Shown here piece after piece: positions 27,734 to 37,073 of a stretch of DNA of 55,370 nucleotides. Every line of letters begins with the position of its first letter. Position 1 is the first letter of the stretch. The notes beneath the pieces were generated by a model. That model did no database searches and was not told the origin of the DNA. It saw nothing but the letters and a program-made list of their open reading frames with translations. The DNA is from Clostridiales bacterium (GTDB lineage: Bacteria > Bacillota > Clostridia > Saccharofermentanales > Saccharofermentanaceae): positions 1-55,370 of the forward strand of contig JAGCXQ010000020.1 in NCBI GenBank assembly GCA_017961235.1. Reading direction: 5' to 3'. Made by a program: the position numbers and the translations under genes.

Positions 27734-28150
27734 TTATTTTTCGAATATGAATGCTTTGGGAAGAAGGTCGGAAAGGGTGCAGGTCGAAGGCTTCCCGTTT
27801 TCTTCTGTGATGATTTGGAAAGAAGAAAGCGCAACATGTTCGGAGAGTGCCTGGCGGCAGACGCCGCAGGGGTAACATGGTTCTTTGGATGCCTCGCCTT
27901 CCGGGGCTCCGGCGATAGCGATCGCCACGAAATCCTTCTCTCCTTCGCTGATTGCTTTTGCCAGCGCGACACGCTCGGCGCAAAGGCTCGGAGACATGAC
28001 GGACGACTCGATATTGCAGCCCCTGTAGATCTTTCCGCTTTTGGTAAGGAGCGCTGCTCCGACGGTAAATCCGGAGAATGGAGCATACGCATTTTCACGC
28101 GCTTCTTTTGCTTCATTAAGAAGTTTTTTCTCATCGATCTTCATGTCCAT
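27734..28150 (-). CDS. cdd: Cytidine deaminase
   Basis: A 138-residue enzyme that deaminates cytidine and deoxycytidine to uridine and deoxyuridine. The zinc site is complete: CAER (Cys ligand plus catalytic Glu) and PCGVC (two Cys ligands). FSGFTVGAAL and CNIESSV are substrate-binding landmarks. I chose ATG 28150 (MDMKIDEK), which gives the usual family length. An ATG at 28183 would add 11 residues without a good ribosome site. It follows deoC by about 70 bases, in a nucleoside catabolic operon with deoB. Confidence 0.94.
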   Translation of the reverse strand: MDMKIDEKKLLNEAKEARENAYAPFSGFTVGAALLTKSGKIYRGCNIESSVMSPSLCAERVALAKAISEGEKDFVAIAIAGAPEGEASKEPCYPCGVCRQALSEHVALSSFQIITEENGKPSTCTLSDLLPKAFIFEK

Positions 28151-28221
28151 TTCTGTCCCGCCTTTCCATCGCGCCGTCTCCATTTCCGGACGCTTTTATC
28201 TACTCGCGTTTTTCACCCGGT

Positions 28222-28872
28222 TTACTTTACTAATCTGCTCGTTCCGAGTCTGTCTGCACCGGCCTCGATCATGGCCTTCGCATCAGAAAAATCCTTGATC
28301 CCTCCGGCTGCTTTTACCTTCACTTCCGGAGCGGAATATTTACGTAGAAGTGCGACGTCCTCGACCGTTGCTCCACCTGTGGAAAAACCGGTCGAAGTCT
28401 TGATGAAGTCTGCCTTTGCTTTACTTACGAGTTCGCACATCTTGATCTTCTCTTCTTCCGTGAGCTGGCAGGTCTCGATGATGACCTTGAGGATCACGCC
28501 TTCGCATGCTTCTCTCATCGCGAGAAGTTCCAGATAGACCCGGTCGAAATTTCCGTTTTTCACATCGCAGAGATTAATGACCATGTCGATCTCCGAGGCG
28601 CCCTGACGGATCGCTTCCTTCGCCTCGAATACTTTCGTAGCCGCGGTGCTGTATCCATTCGGGAAACCGATGACCGTGCACACCGGCAGTCGTCCTTTCA
28701 GGAACTGTGCCGCATCATTTACATAGCACGGCGGGATGCATACACTTGCCGTACCGGCGGAAAGAGCCGCCTCACAAAGTGCTTTTATCTCAGGAAGCGT
28801 AGCGGTCGTACGAAGTAACGTATGGTCCACTTTTGCGATGATCTTCTTTTCTTCTTCCGTGTATTCTTTCAT
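28222..28872 (-). CDS. deoC: Deoxyribose-phosphate aldolase
   Basis: A 216-residue class I aldolase that cleaves 2-deoxyribose-5-phosphate to acetaldehyde and glyceraldehyde-3-phosphate. VDHTLL opens the barrel. EIDMVIN carries the conserved Asp, ILKVIIET the second active Lys, and DFIKTSTGF the Schiff-base Lys. KAAGGIKD and the ending GTSR bind phosphate. Its length matches the short bacterial DeoC. It lies between deoB (52 bases upstream) and cdd. Confidence 0.96.
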   Translation of the reverse strand: MKEYTEEEKKIIAKVDHTLLRTTATLPEIKALCEAALSAGTASVCIPPCYVNDAAQFLKGRLPVCTVIGFPNGYSTAATKVFEAKEAIRQGASEIDMVINLCDVKNGNFDRVYLELLAMREACEGVILKVIIETCQLTEEEKIKMCELVSKAKADFIKTSTGFSTGGATVEDVALLRKYSAPEVKVKAAGGIKDFSDAKAMIEAGADRLGTSRLVK

Positions 28873-28924
28873 ATTCTTTCCTCTCTCATTTTCGGTTTTA
28901 ATTTTTCCGGGAGTCCTTGCCTCT

Positions 28925-30103
28925 TTATTTCATTCGCATCTCTTTCCAGAAGGATTCTCCGTCCAGATTCGACGTATTGATCCCGAAGAAATCACCGATC
29001 GTTTTCGCGATATCGGCAAAGCTCGATCTCGTGCCGAGATCTGTTCCCGGACGGACTCTCTCGCCATAGGCGAGGAACGGTACATTCTCCCGGGAATGGT
29101 CAGTCGAAGGTGTCGAAGGATCGCATCCGTGATCGGCCGTGATCATGAGGATATCGTCCTTCTGCATGCGCGACAGGATCTCCGGCAGGCGGTCGTCAAA
29201 ATACGTCAGCGCCTGCGCATATCCGTGCACGTCATTTCTGTGTCCGTAGAGCATATCGAAATCCACGAGGTTCACGAAGATCAGACCTTCCTTCTGCATG
29301 TCCATCGCGCCCAGTGTCTGCTCGATCCCGTCTTCGTTTCCGGATGTCCGCACCGACATGCCGACTCCTTTTCCGGCGAAGATATCGTAGATCTTTCCGA
29401 CACCATATACCGGGATCTTTGCTTCTGTCAGGTCATCAAGAAGCGTCGCTCTCGGCGGGACCAGCGAGAAGTCATGACGGTTCGAGGTCCTCTCGAAGTT
29501 CGGATATTCTCCGACAAATGGTCTCGCGATGACTCTTCCGACACCGTGCTTCCCGGTCAGTATCTTTCTTGCGATCTCGCAGTAGCGGTATAGTTCTTTT
29601 ACCGGGACGACATCTTCATGTGCCGCGATCTGGAAGACGCTGTCTGCGGAAGTATAGACGATCAGGTCCCCGGTCTTTACGTGCTCCTGCCCGAAATCCC
29701 GGATGACTTCGGTGCCGGAATAAGGCTTGTTGCACAGTGCTTTTCGACCGGTCTGCTTCTCGAATTCCGCGATCACTTCCTCCGGGAAACCGTCCGGATA
29801 GGTAGGAAGCGGTTCCGGGGAGATCAGTCCTGCGATCTCCCAGTGCCCGATGGTCGTATCTTTCCCCATCGAGGCTTCTTCCAGTCTTGCCCAGGCGCCC
29901 ACGCCTTTTCCGTCGGGCCCGTCATAAGGAAGTGCATCCTTGATGCACCCCATACCGATACGTCTCATATTTGCTATGGAAAAAGCACTGTCCTTCGAGC
30001 AGGCGGCCAGTGTATGCGACCCTTCGTCTCCGAAGGCCGCCGCGTCTTTCGCACCGCCGATCCCGCAGCTGTCCAGCACGATCAGGATAACTCTCTTACC
30101 CAT
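28925..30103 (-). CDS. deoB: Phosphopentomutase
   Basis: A 392-residue alkaline-phosphatase-superfamily mutase that interconverts (deoxy)ribose-1- and 5-phosphate. Metal ligands appear in VLDSCGIG (residues 8-15) and TADHGCDPST plus DHSRENVP near the C-terminus. The phosphorylated Thr lies in GKDTTIGHWE (about residue 85). AAAGAGGG precedes the ATG. It is first in the deoB-deoC-cdd operon, which together feeds nucleosides into glycolysis and acetyl-CoA. Confidence 0.96.
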   Translation of the reverse strand: MGKRVILIVLDSCGIGGAKDAAAFGDEGSHTLAACSKDSAFSIANMRRIGMGCIKDALPYDGPDGKGVGAWARLEEASMGKDTTIGHWEIAGLISPEPLPTYPDGFPEEVIAEFEKQTGRKALCNKPYSGTEVIRDFGQEHVKTGDLIVYTSADSVFQIAAHEDVVPVKELYRYCEIARKILTGKHGVGRVIARPFVGEYPNFERTSNRHDFSLVPPRATLLDDLTEAKIPVYGVGKIYDIFAGKGVGMSVRTSGNEDGIEQTLGAMDMQKEGLIFVNLVDFDMLYGHRNDVHGYAQALTYFDDRLPEILSRMQKDDILMITADHGCDPSTPSTDHSRENVPFLAYGERVRPGTDLGTRSSFADIAKTIGDFFGINTSNLDGESFWKEMRMK

Positions 30104-30165
30104 ATTGATCCCTCTTTCGTTTATTTACTAAATTCAAATCTTATTATATCGTATATGTGAACGAA

Positions 30166-30177
30166 AACGATCGTTTC
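30166..30177. promoter_or_regulatory. Palindrome AAACGATCGTTT between deoB and the divergent phosphatase gene
   Basis: A perfect 12-base palindrome with partly symmetric flanks (CGAA/TTCG), just upstream of the ribosome site of the gene at 30192 and about 60 bases upstream of deoB. It resembles a LacI-type operator with a central CG step. A leftward TATAAT box lies next to it near 30142-30147. Confidence 0.5.
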
Positions 30178-30191
30178 GGAGGAATTTACCT

Positions 30192-31436
30192 ATGCGCAAG
30201 AATCTCAGCGGACGGCCGATCATCATGATCTCCCTGGACGCTATTTCAGATACGGATGTCAACTATCTCCTGACGCTTCCGAATTTCAGGAAACTCGCTT
30301 CTTACGGGCTTTTGCACCGCGGGGTCGAGTCGCTGTTCATCTCGAATACCTACCCCGTCCACACGAGTATCTCTACCGGTGTTCTTCCTTCGGAACATGG
30401 TCTCTTCGATAATGTCATTTTCGATCCGGTGAAAAACTCGGAGAAATGGCGCGCACATAAGAAGCTCATCAAGGTGAAGACTCTTCCTGAAAGGGCCTAT
30501 GAAAAAGGACTCGTCTCCTGCGCGATGATGTACCCCTGTACCCCGGGCGAGAAGATCCGCTACCACCTTGCCGAGGTCCCAGGTACCGAGAGCATGTTCT
30601 TCCGCGGCATCAAGTTCGTCCACTACAGTTCGACGTTCCGCCTGTGCCCGAAGTTCTTCCGTTATATGAAGAAGTGCAAGTCATTCAACTACTTCGGTAT
30701 CGATACTTTTATCGCATTTACCGCACGTGACCTGATCGCGAAGGGAAAAGCGGATTTTTATATGCTGCACCTGCAGGATACCGACCACCAGAAACATCAC
30801 TCCGGCATCGACTCCGAAGATGTGAAAAAATCGATCGAATACGACGATAAACTTCTGGGAACGATCCTCGAGGGTATCTTCGAAGCGGAGAGAAACGCGG
30901 GTGGCGATCCGGAGAAAGGGATCTCCCATTTCGATATTCTTCTTTTCAGTGATCACGCCTGCTTCAATATCCACACGAATATCCTTCCGAATGATCTTCT
31001 GAAGAAGGCAGGCATCGGCCCGGAGGTCGCCTGGTTCCAGACGGTGAACGGTGCATGTTTCCTGCACATATCACCTTCTATTCCGAGCGAAGACCGCGCC
31101 AAGCTCGACAGTTTCCTGGAGGATTTTTCGAAGATGGAAGGCGTGAAAAGAAGACTCACCGAAGAGGAGATGCATGACAGCGGCGCGATCGATGCCGGCT
31201 TCTCCCTGGGCTTTACGCCGATCCCCGGTTTTACCTTTGGCGCGATGAAGAAGGGCCAGCACGGCTATACTCTCGATAACGATAACTATAAGATCTTCTA
31301 TCTCGAGATCGGTCCCGGCCTAATCACATCGGAGCAGGCAGGAACCGAAGTCTCCGGCGGTAATATCCTGGAGGTCGGTAAAAAAGCGATCGGCCTTGTG
31401 GAGCACACCGGTACTTCCACAGGAACCGACCGCTAA
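30192..31436 (+). CDS. Alkaline phosphatase superfamily protein (nucleotide pyrophosphatase / phosphodiesterase type)
   Basis: A 414-residue cytosolic protein; there is no signal peptide or transmembrane helix. MISLDAISDTD (residues 13-23) holds the first metal ligand. SNTYPVHTSISTGVLPSEHG (about 50-70) is the nucleophile loop, with Thr in the family position followed by the typical GxxPxxHG. DTDHQKHH and FSDHACFNIH give the remaining Asp and His ligands. Members cleave phosphodiester or pyrophosphate bonds; the substrate is unknown. GGAGGAA precedes the ATG. It is divergent from deoB and shares its regulatory region. Confidence 0.85.
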   Translation: MRKNLSGRPIIMISLDAISDTDVNYLLTLPNFRKLASYGLLHRGVESLFISNTYPVHTSISTGVLPSEHGLFDNVIFDPVKNSEKWRAHKKLIKVKTLPERAYEKGLVSCAMMYPCTPGEKIRYHLAEVPGTESMFFRGIKFVHYSSTFRLCPKFFRYMKKCKSFNYFGIDTFIAFTARDLIAKGKADFYMLHLQDTDHQKHHSGIDSEDVKKSIEYDDKLLGTILEGIFEAERNAGGDPEKGISHFDILLFSDHACFNIHTNILPNDLLKKAGIGPEVAWFQTVNGACFLHISPSIPSEDRAKLDSFLEDFSKMEGVKRRLTEEEMHDSGAIDAGFSLGFTPIPGFTFGAMKKGQHGYTLDNDNYKIFYLEIGPGLITSEQAGTEVSGGNILEVGKKAIGLVEHTGTSTGTDR

Positions 31437-31465
31437 ACGGTTCATATTTTCATCCTGTCAGGATC

Positions 31466-32494
31466 TTATCTCTGCACTCTTCCGGATCCGTCGCCGCGCA
31501 TCAGTGTCTCGACTTCTTTCACCGTGACACGGTTAAAGTCACCCGGGATCGAGTGCTTCAGGCAGCTTGCGGCAACCGCGTATTCCAGCGCCTCGGTGTC
31601 TTTCTCGAAGGTACGAAGGCCGTAGATCAGGCCCGCTGCAAAAGAGTCACCGCCGCCGACACGGTCCACGATATCTCTGATCTCATATTTTCTGCTTACA
31701 TAGAATACCGATCCGTTATTGATGCATGCTGCCCATCCGTTATGGTCTGCGCTGTGGCTCTCACGGAGTGTGATCGCAACCTTGGAAACATTCGGATATT
31801 CCTCGAGAAGACGGCTCGTCAGTTTCTCGTATTTACTGGTGTCGAGCGCACCCTCTTCAACATCCACATCGATCTCGATGCCGAGGGATTTCTGGCAGTC
31901 TTCCTCGTTGCCGATGACCACGTCGGTATATTTTGTGATCTCTGTCATTACGTCCTTAGAAGGCACACCATACTTCCACAGGTTCTTACGGAAATTCAGG
32001 TCCACGGAAACGGTGATGCCGCGCTTCTTTGCTTCTTTTACCGCTTCGATCGACAGCTCGGATGCACTCTTGCTGATCGCCGGAGTGATACCCGTGATAT
32101 GGAACCAGTCCACATCGGCAAAAGCACTATCCCAGTCAATATCGCCGATCTTTGCTTCTGCCATCGTTGATCCCGCACGGTCATAGACGACTTTGCTCGG
32201 ACGCTGGTTGGCGCCGGTCTCCAGATAGTAGATGCCCATTCTTCCCGGAGCTCGGAGGATACGGTCTGTTCCGACACCGAAGGAGCGGACTTCGCAGATG
32301 CATGCATCACCGATCGGGCCTTCCGGAAGGATCGTCAGAAAATCTACCGGCATATTGAAGTTTGCAAGCGAAACCGCCACATTTGCTTCACCGCCGCCGA
32401 AGGTCGCCTCGAATTCCGGGCTCTGGAAGAAACGCTCATTGCCCTTCGTCTTCAGTCTCAGCATGATCTCGCCCATTGTCAGTACTTTTGCCAT
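31466..32494 (-). CDS. kdgK: 2-keto-3-deoxygluconate kinase (PfkB family)
   Basis: A 342-residue sugar kinase that phosphorylates KDG to KDPG. The PfkB signatures are [14 protein letters not shown] (about residues 33-46) near the N-terminus and [17 protein letters not shown] near the C-terminus, with the catalytic Asp in GGGD. AAGGAGG precedes the ATG. Its gene follows eda by 15 bases, and the uxaC, uxuA and uxuB genes nearby produce its substrate, which supports KDG over other sugars. Confidence 0.93.
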   Translation of the reverse strand: MAKVLTMGEIMLRLKTKGNERFFQSPEFEATFGGGEANVAVSLANFNMPVDFLTILPEGPIGDACICEVRSFGVGTDRILRAPGRMGIYYLETGANQRPSKVVYDRAGSTMAEAKIGDIDWDSAFADVDWFHITGITPAISKSASELSIEAVKEAKKRGITVSVDLNFRKNLWKYGVPSKDVMTEITKYTDVVIGNEEDCQKSLGIEIDVDVEEGALDTSKYEKLTSRLLEEYPNVSKVAITLRESHSADHNGWAACINNGSVFYVSRKYEIRDIVDRVGGGDSFAAGLIYGLRTFEKDTEALEYAVAASCLKHSIPGDFNRVTVKEVETLMRGDGSGRVQR

Positions 32495-32509
32495 GGAAAT
32501 ATATCCTCC

Positions 32510-33154
32510 TTATACTCTCGCCGCGTGGATCTTCTCCACGGATTCTTTACTTAAATTCGTGATCGTCAGAAAGTTATGCTCACGGATATCTTTCGATGTG
32601 CATACGAAACTTCCGCCGATCGCGACGATGCACTTCTCCGAAGCAAACTCGGAGATATTCTCTAAGTTGACACCGCCTGTCGGCAGGAAACGCATATCGC
32701 GGAATACACCGGAAAGCGTTTTGATCGCCTTGATCCCGCCGAAGAGATTTGCCGGGAAGAATTTTACGACCGACAGTCCGAGTGCACGGGCCGCCATGAT
32801 CTCTGTCGGAGTGACACATCCGGGAACGACACCGGTCTTATTCTCGATACACCAGCGGACAACTTCTTCCGAGAATCCGGGGGAAACGATAAACTCTGCA
32901 CCGGCAGCAACAGCATCCTGTGCCTGTTTTACATCCAGGATCGTTCCTGCACCGACTACCATATCCGGCACTTCTGCCTTTACCTTCGCGATCGCATCTT
33001 TCGCACATGCAGTACGGAAAGTGATCTCCATCATACCGATGCCGCCCTGTAAAAGTGCTTTTGCCGTAGGAACCGCGTCTTCAATATTATCGATGACAAC
33101 GACCGGAACCAGTCCTGTCTCTTCCATCTTTTGCAAGATGATCTTATCTTCCAT
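32510..33154 (-). CDS. eda: KDPG/KHG aldolase
   Basis: A 214-residue class I aldolase that splits 2-keto-3-deoxy-6-phosphogluconate to pyruvate and glyceraldehyde-3-phosphate. MMEITFRT carries the catalytic Glu, GAGTILD and FIVSPGF the barrel loops, and VVKFFPANLFGG the Schiff-base Lys. LPTGGVN binds phosphate. A GGGAGGCAC stretch precedes the ATG. It is the first gene of the eda-kdgK unit and is divergent from uxaC. Confidence 0.95.
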   Translation of the reverse strand: MEDKIILQKMEETGLVPVVVIDNIEDAVPTAKALLQGGIGMMEITFRTACAKDAIAKVKAEVPDMVVGAGTILDVKQAQDAVAAGAEFIVSPGFSEEVVRWCIENKTGVVPGCVTPTEIMAARALGLSVVKFFPANLFGGIKAIKTLSGVFRDMRFLPTGGVNLENISEFASEKCIVAIGGSFVCTSKDIREHNFLTITNLSKESVEKIHAARV

Positions 33155-33318
33155 GATGTGCCTCCCTCGGAGAATTTTTCATAATGACTAATATTCTACC
33201 ATCTTTTTCGAAAAAAAGAGGTTTTGTCTTTGCTTTATTTATAATATCTCTGTTATCATAGTATTTGGATGAGGAATAAGTAGAAAATGGCTTAAATATA
33301 GAATAACGGGAGGTCAGT

Positions 33319-34731
33319 ATGGCTAACTTGATCAATAACCAGTTTATGCTGAAATCTGCAACTGCAGAGAGGCTGTATTATGACTATGCGAAGAATTGTC
33401 CGATCATCGATTATCACTGTCATCTGGATGCACAGGATATCGCTGATGATGTATCCTATCCGAACATCACACAGATCTGGCTTTCCGGCGATCATTATAA
33501 GTGGAGACTGATGCGCTCCGCCGGTATCGAAGAGCACTATATCACCGGCGATGCAGATGACTACGAGAAGTTCCTGGCATGGGCAAGCGTGATCGAGCGT
33601 GCCGTCGGAAATCCGATGTACCACTGGTCCAGTCTCGAGCTCTACCGTTACTTCGATATTAAAGAACCCCTTACCCTGGCCAATGCGGATCAGGTATGGG
33701 AGATGGCAAATGCCAAGCTCATGAGCGGCATGCTCAGCGCACGCCAGCTTCTTGACCGCTCGAATGTCGAGCTTCTCTGCACGACCGACGATCCGATCGA
33801 TGACCTTTCCGCACATCGTGCCATCGCAGAAGATTTCTCGATCAAGACTCTCGTTCTTCCGACCTTCCGTCCTGACCGTATCATGGATATCGAGAAGATC
33901 GGATTCACCGATTATCTCCGTGCACTTTCCGGCCCGAGCCGTATGGTGAGCAGCTGGATCGATCTGAAGATCCTTCTTACTTCACGAATCGAGCACTTCG
34001 CCGCGCACGGCTGCCGTCTGGCGGACCACGCGATGGAGAACTTCGTATTTGTTCCGGCTTCTGATTTTGACGCGGAGCAGGTCTTCCACAAGAAACTGGA
34101 AGATCCGGACACGCCGCTTACCGATCATGAGATCGCTATGTATAAGAGTGCACTTCTTCTGTTCTTAGCTTCCGAGTATCACGCCAGAGGCTGGACGATG
34201 CAGATCCACTTCGGCTGCCGTCGTGATAACAACGCCCGCCAGTTCCGTGCACTCGGTGCCAACACCGGCTTTGACACGATCAGCGGCACCAGTAATTTTG
34301 TCGCTCCTATGGCAGAGTTCATGAGCCATCTGGAGGATCACGAGATCCTTCCGAGAATGATCATCTACAGTCTCAATCCGCATGACGATCCGATCATCGA
34401 TACCCTGATCGGATGTTTCCAGAACGGTAACGATGCGATGTGGATCCAGCACGGCGCTGCATGGTGGTTCAATGATAACGAGCAGGGGATCAGAAATCAT
34501 CTTCGTTCGCTTGCTGCGCAGAGCTTCCTTCCGGGATTCATCGGTATGCTTACCGACTCGCGTTCGTTCCTGTCTTATACTCGTCACGAGTATTTCAGAA
34601 GGATCCTCTGTGATTATCTGGGCGGACTTGTCGAGCGCGGAGAATTTGCAAAGAACATGGAGATCTTAGGATCTATCGTTCAGGATATCTGCTACAACAA
34701 CGCCAGAAGGATCTTCATTCCGGAGGAGTAA
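33319..34731 (+). CDS. uxaC: Glucuronate isomerase (uronate isomerase)
   Basis: A 470-residue amidohydrolase-fold isomerase, full family length, converting D-glucuronate to D-fructuronate (and galacturonate to tagaturonate). IIDYHCHLDAQDIADD (about residues 29-44) holds the first HxH metal pair. TTDDPIDDL, FRPDRIMDI and MQIHFGCRRDNNARQF are characteristic, and GMLTDSRSFLSYTRHEYFRR carries the late Asp and Arg. GGGAGGT precedes the ATG. It is transcribed divergently from eda-kdgK and ends at a strong terminator. Confidence 0.96.
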   Translation: MANLINNQFMLKSATAERLYYDYAKNCPIIDYHCHLDAQDIADDVSYPNITQIWLSGDHYKWRLMRSAGIEEHYITGDADDYEKFLAWASVIERAVGNPMYHWSSLELYRYFDIKEPLTLANADQVWEMANAKLMSGMLSARQLLDRSNVELLCTTDDPIDDLSAHRAIAEDFSIKTLVLPTFRPDRIMDIEKIGFTDYLRALSGPSRMVSSWIDLKILLTSRIEHFAAHGCRLADHAMENFVFVPASDFDAEQVFHKKLEDPDTPLTDHEIAMYKSALLLFLASEYHARGWTMQIHFGCRRDNNARQFRALGANTGFDTISGTSNFVAPMAEFMSHLEDHEILPRMIIYSLNPHDDPIIDTLIGCFQNGNDAMWIQHGAAWWFNDNEQGIRNHLRSLAAQSFLPGFIGMLTDSRSFLSYTRHEYFRRILCDYLGGLVERGEFAKNMEILGSIVQDICYNNARRIFIPEE

Positions 34732-34787
34732 AGTCAGGTCAGATATATCCTGCTCCGGATCGTATTTCCGGTATATAAAATGACACA

Positions 34788-34838
34788 AAAAAAGAACTGT
34801 CATCGTGGAAGCCCCATCCACGTCGGCAGTTCTTTTTT
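34788..34838. terminator. Bidirectional terminator between uxaC and the pilin-like gene
   Basis: AAAAAAGAACTG (34788-34799) pairs with CAGTTCTTTTTT (34827-34838), with an inner CGTGGA/TCCACG stem. T-runs occur on both strands. Confidence 0.88.
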
Positions 34839-34914
34839 CGAAAAAATGAAAAAGACGGTTTCAGATAATGTGGGAGAACATTATCTTCAGAAAAATGCTT
34901 AATTTCAGTCCGTA

Positions 34915-35118
34915 TTAAGAAAGAACGGAATCAATCTCTGCGGTTACTGTGTTGATCGCGTCATTATGCTCCTTGATAGAAGAAGTTGCAGACTGAGCTT
35001 TGCCGATATAAGAAGCTACGCTAAAGAAAACAACTACTGCCAGAATGACGATAATGGCAATAACGAGTACCATTTCAACCAGTGTGAAACCCTTTTTCGA
35101 TTTATGCAATCTGATCAT
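34915..35118 (-). CDS. Type IV pilin-like prepilin
   Basis: A 67-residue class III signal protein. The N-terminus has a short basic leader, MIRLHKSKKG, followed by FTLVEMVLVIAIIVILAV: prepilin cleavage is expected after Gly10, with Phe+1 and the invariant Glu+5. A single hydrophobic helix is followed by only about 35 polar residues, so the mature pilin is very small. I chose ATG 35118 because AGGAGG lies eight bases upstream; an ATG at 35139 is in frame but lies before that site. No pilus assembly genes are near. It could be a competence or type IV pilus subunit. Confidence 0.88.
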   Translation of the reverse strand: MIRLHKSKKGFTLVEMVLVIAIIVILAVVVFFSVASYIGKAQSATSSIKEHNDAINTVTAEIDSVLS

Positions 35119-35281
35119 ACCCCATACCTCCTGATGCATATAAATGGTTATTCACAGTTCATTCACATTTATGTCACAATTATACTCTCGATTTGGGGGG
35201 GATGCAATATATTTTTTGCAAAAAATGCCTATTTTTTGCACATTTTCAACCATATTTTGCGATTTCCAGGCGGAAATATCA

Positions 35282-35309
35282 AAAAGCCTCTGCAAAAACA
35301 GAGGCTTTT
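35282..35309 (-). terminator. Terminator of the esterase gene
   Basis: AAAAGCCTCTG (35282-35292) and CAGAGGCTTTT (35299-35309) form a perfect 11-base stem. On the minus strand it closes with TTTTT, downstream of the esterase stop at 35349. Confidence 0.88.
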
Positions 35310-35348
35310 GTCACACTTTGTGTTCAATTTGTGGTTGGATCTTGCGGC

Positions 35349-36878
35349 TCAGTAGAACATTTTTTCCGCTACTTCTGCCATTCTTGCGCCGAGCTCACTT
35401 TTACGCTGCGGGTGAAGTTCGAGAGGCGCTCCGAGATCTTTTGCCGAGACGACGGCACAGTCCTTCACCTCTTTTGCCGCTGCCACCTGCTGGGCCTGAA
35501 TGCTCGCCCAGCCCTCCGTCTCTTCACATGTGATCGGATCCATATAATCACACATCTCTACGACAATGACGGGAAGTTTCTGCTGATACAGATCCCTCCA
35601 GTAATTCATCATGGCAAGGAATTTCTCCCCGTACCGCTCCGGTTCCTCTGCGTTCGACTCTCCCTGATACCACCATATTCCGGAGAATGTGAAGTCCTTG
35701 AGCGGACGGACAGATGTCTTAAATAGTGATGTCGGTACTTCCTGTCCCATCTTAAAGGACGGGACCGGCGTCTCCGAGCTGACTCCCTTCACCATCTTCC
35801 AGGTGCCGGTAAGCTCGACTTTTTCTTTTCCCGAGCGGATATAGTACGGATGCTCGGCTACAAAGCCGCCCTCTCCGGTCTCGATGAGAAGCCGTACGGA
35901 GATCAGGTTCATTCCCTTTCGGAGGATCGATCCGTCAAATGGATACTTTCTCGGCGGATAACGGTATTCTATTCTGCCGACTGCTTTCCCGTTGATAAAG
36001 GTCTGATCCGCATCGATCAGATTTCCGAGATACAGGAAGGCATCCTCCTCGGGTTCCTCCTTTAATTCAAATTCCTTATAAAACCATACGATACCGGTGT
36101 GATCCGTTCCTTCTCTTTTCAGAAGCATTCCCGGTACGGTAAAGTCCGAAGCTTCCTTAGGAATTGAGGATATATATTTTTCCTCATCTTCCCGTTCCAG
36201 CGCCTGTCTCCAGGAAGCGATCCCATCCTCACGCGCTTTCAGGTAATTTGTCAGAGCATTCTTTTCCATAAAGGGCTTCATCTGACTTTCATAATCTCCG
36301 AATTCCGAAAGAAGGGAAACATCCATCCAGGATTCGATCGTCGATCCACCCTGTGCGCCGAGGACCAGGCCGATCGGTATCTTCTTTTTATCATAGAGCC
36401 TTCTGGCACAGTAGAATCCTGCGGCACTCAGTTCTCCGATCTTTCCGGGGACCGCCGGTACCCAGGGATTATCAGCAAGCTCGGCAACTTCGTCTTCCGC
36501 CATATTGTACTGCGGAGTGACACGGTATTGGCGGATATAAGGATAGTTCGAATTCTTCACTTCCTCTTCCGAGACATCCAGCGTACGGGATACCGGAAGC
36601 TCCATGTTAGACTGTCCGCCCAGATAGAATACATCTCCGAAGCAGATATCCCTGATCTCGATATCTGTACTCCCCTTTATACTCATGGAAAGTCCTGTAG
36701 CAGCATCATGCGGATCTAAACGGATCAGGAACTGTCCGTCATTTACTGTGGCTGTATATTCTTTTCCTTCCAGGATCAGAGATACTTCCGATACCTGATC
36801 GTCCTTCCCGAAGACGGCACATGCACAGTCTCTCTGAAGTATCATGCCATCTCTGAAGATTTCCGCTAATTTCAACAT
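35349..36878 (-). CDS. Sialate O-acetylesterase / SGNH-type carbohydrate esterase
   Basis: A 509-residue SGNH-hydrolase of the sialate O-acetylesterase family, which also contains deacetylases for plant glycans. GGQSNMELP (near residue 92) gives the nucleophile Ser, and WWYQGESNAEEP (near 400) the oxyanion and substrate loop. A beta-sandwich insert (about 255-330) is usual in the family. There is no signal peptide, so it should act in the cytosol on imported acetylated oligosaccharides. Within the uronate region an acetyl-xylo-oligosaccharide role is more likely than sialate; this is inference. Confidence 0.85.
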   Translation of the reverse strand: MLKLAEIFRDGMILQRDCACAVFGKDDQVSEVSLILEGKEYTATVNDGQFLIRLDPHDAATGLSMSIKGSTDIEIRDICFGDVFYLGGQSNMELPVSRTLDVSEEEVKNSNYPYIRQYRVTPQYNMAEDEVAELADNPWVPAVPGKIGELSAAGFYCARRLYDKKKIPIGLVLGAQGGSTIESWMDVSLLSEFGDYESQMKPFMEKNALTNYLKAREDGIASWRQALEREDEEKYISSIPKEASDFTVPGMLLKREGTDHTGIVWFYKEFELKEEPEEDAFLYLGNLIDADQTFINGKAVGRIEYRYPPRKYPFDGSILRKGMNLISVRLLIETGEGGFVAEHPYYIRSGKEKVELTGTWKMVKGVSSETPVPSFKMGQEVPTSLFKTSVRPLKDFTFSGIWWYQGESNAEEPERYGEKFLAMMNYWRDLYQQKLPVIVVEMCDYMDPITCEETEGWASIQAQQVAAAKEVKDCAVVSAKDLGAPLELHPQRKSELGARMAEVAEKMFY

Positions 36879-37073
36879 ATTCCCTTATTTCCTCTCGAGG
36901 ATCGGCACGTCAAAGATCCTTCCGATCTTCTGCCGATATATCATCTTATTTATAAAGTATAACACTCCATTACGCATTTCTATGGAATAACATGCTAAAA
37001 TACTAGACTTTTTCCACTTGTTTTTTCGATTCTCTCCATCTAATATATTGTGGAACAGGAGCCTAAGATATTT

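Noticed and set aside
35349..36878. A sialic acid utilization locus
   Set aside because: No neuraminidase, NanA or NanE is present; the esterase sits among uronate genes.
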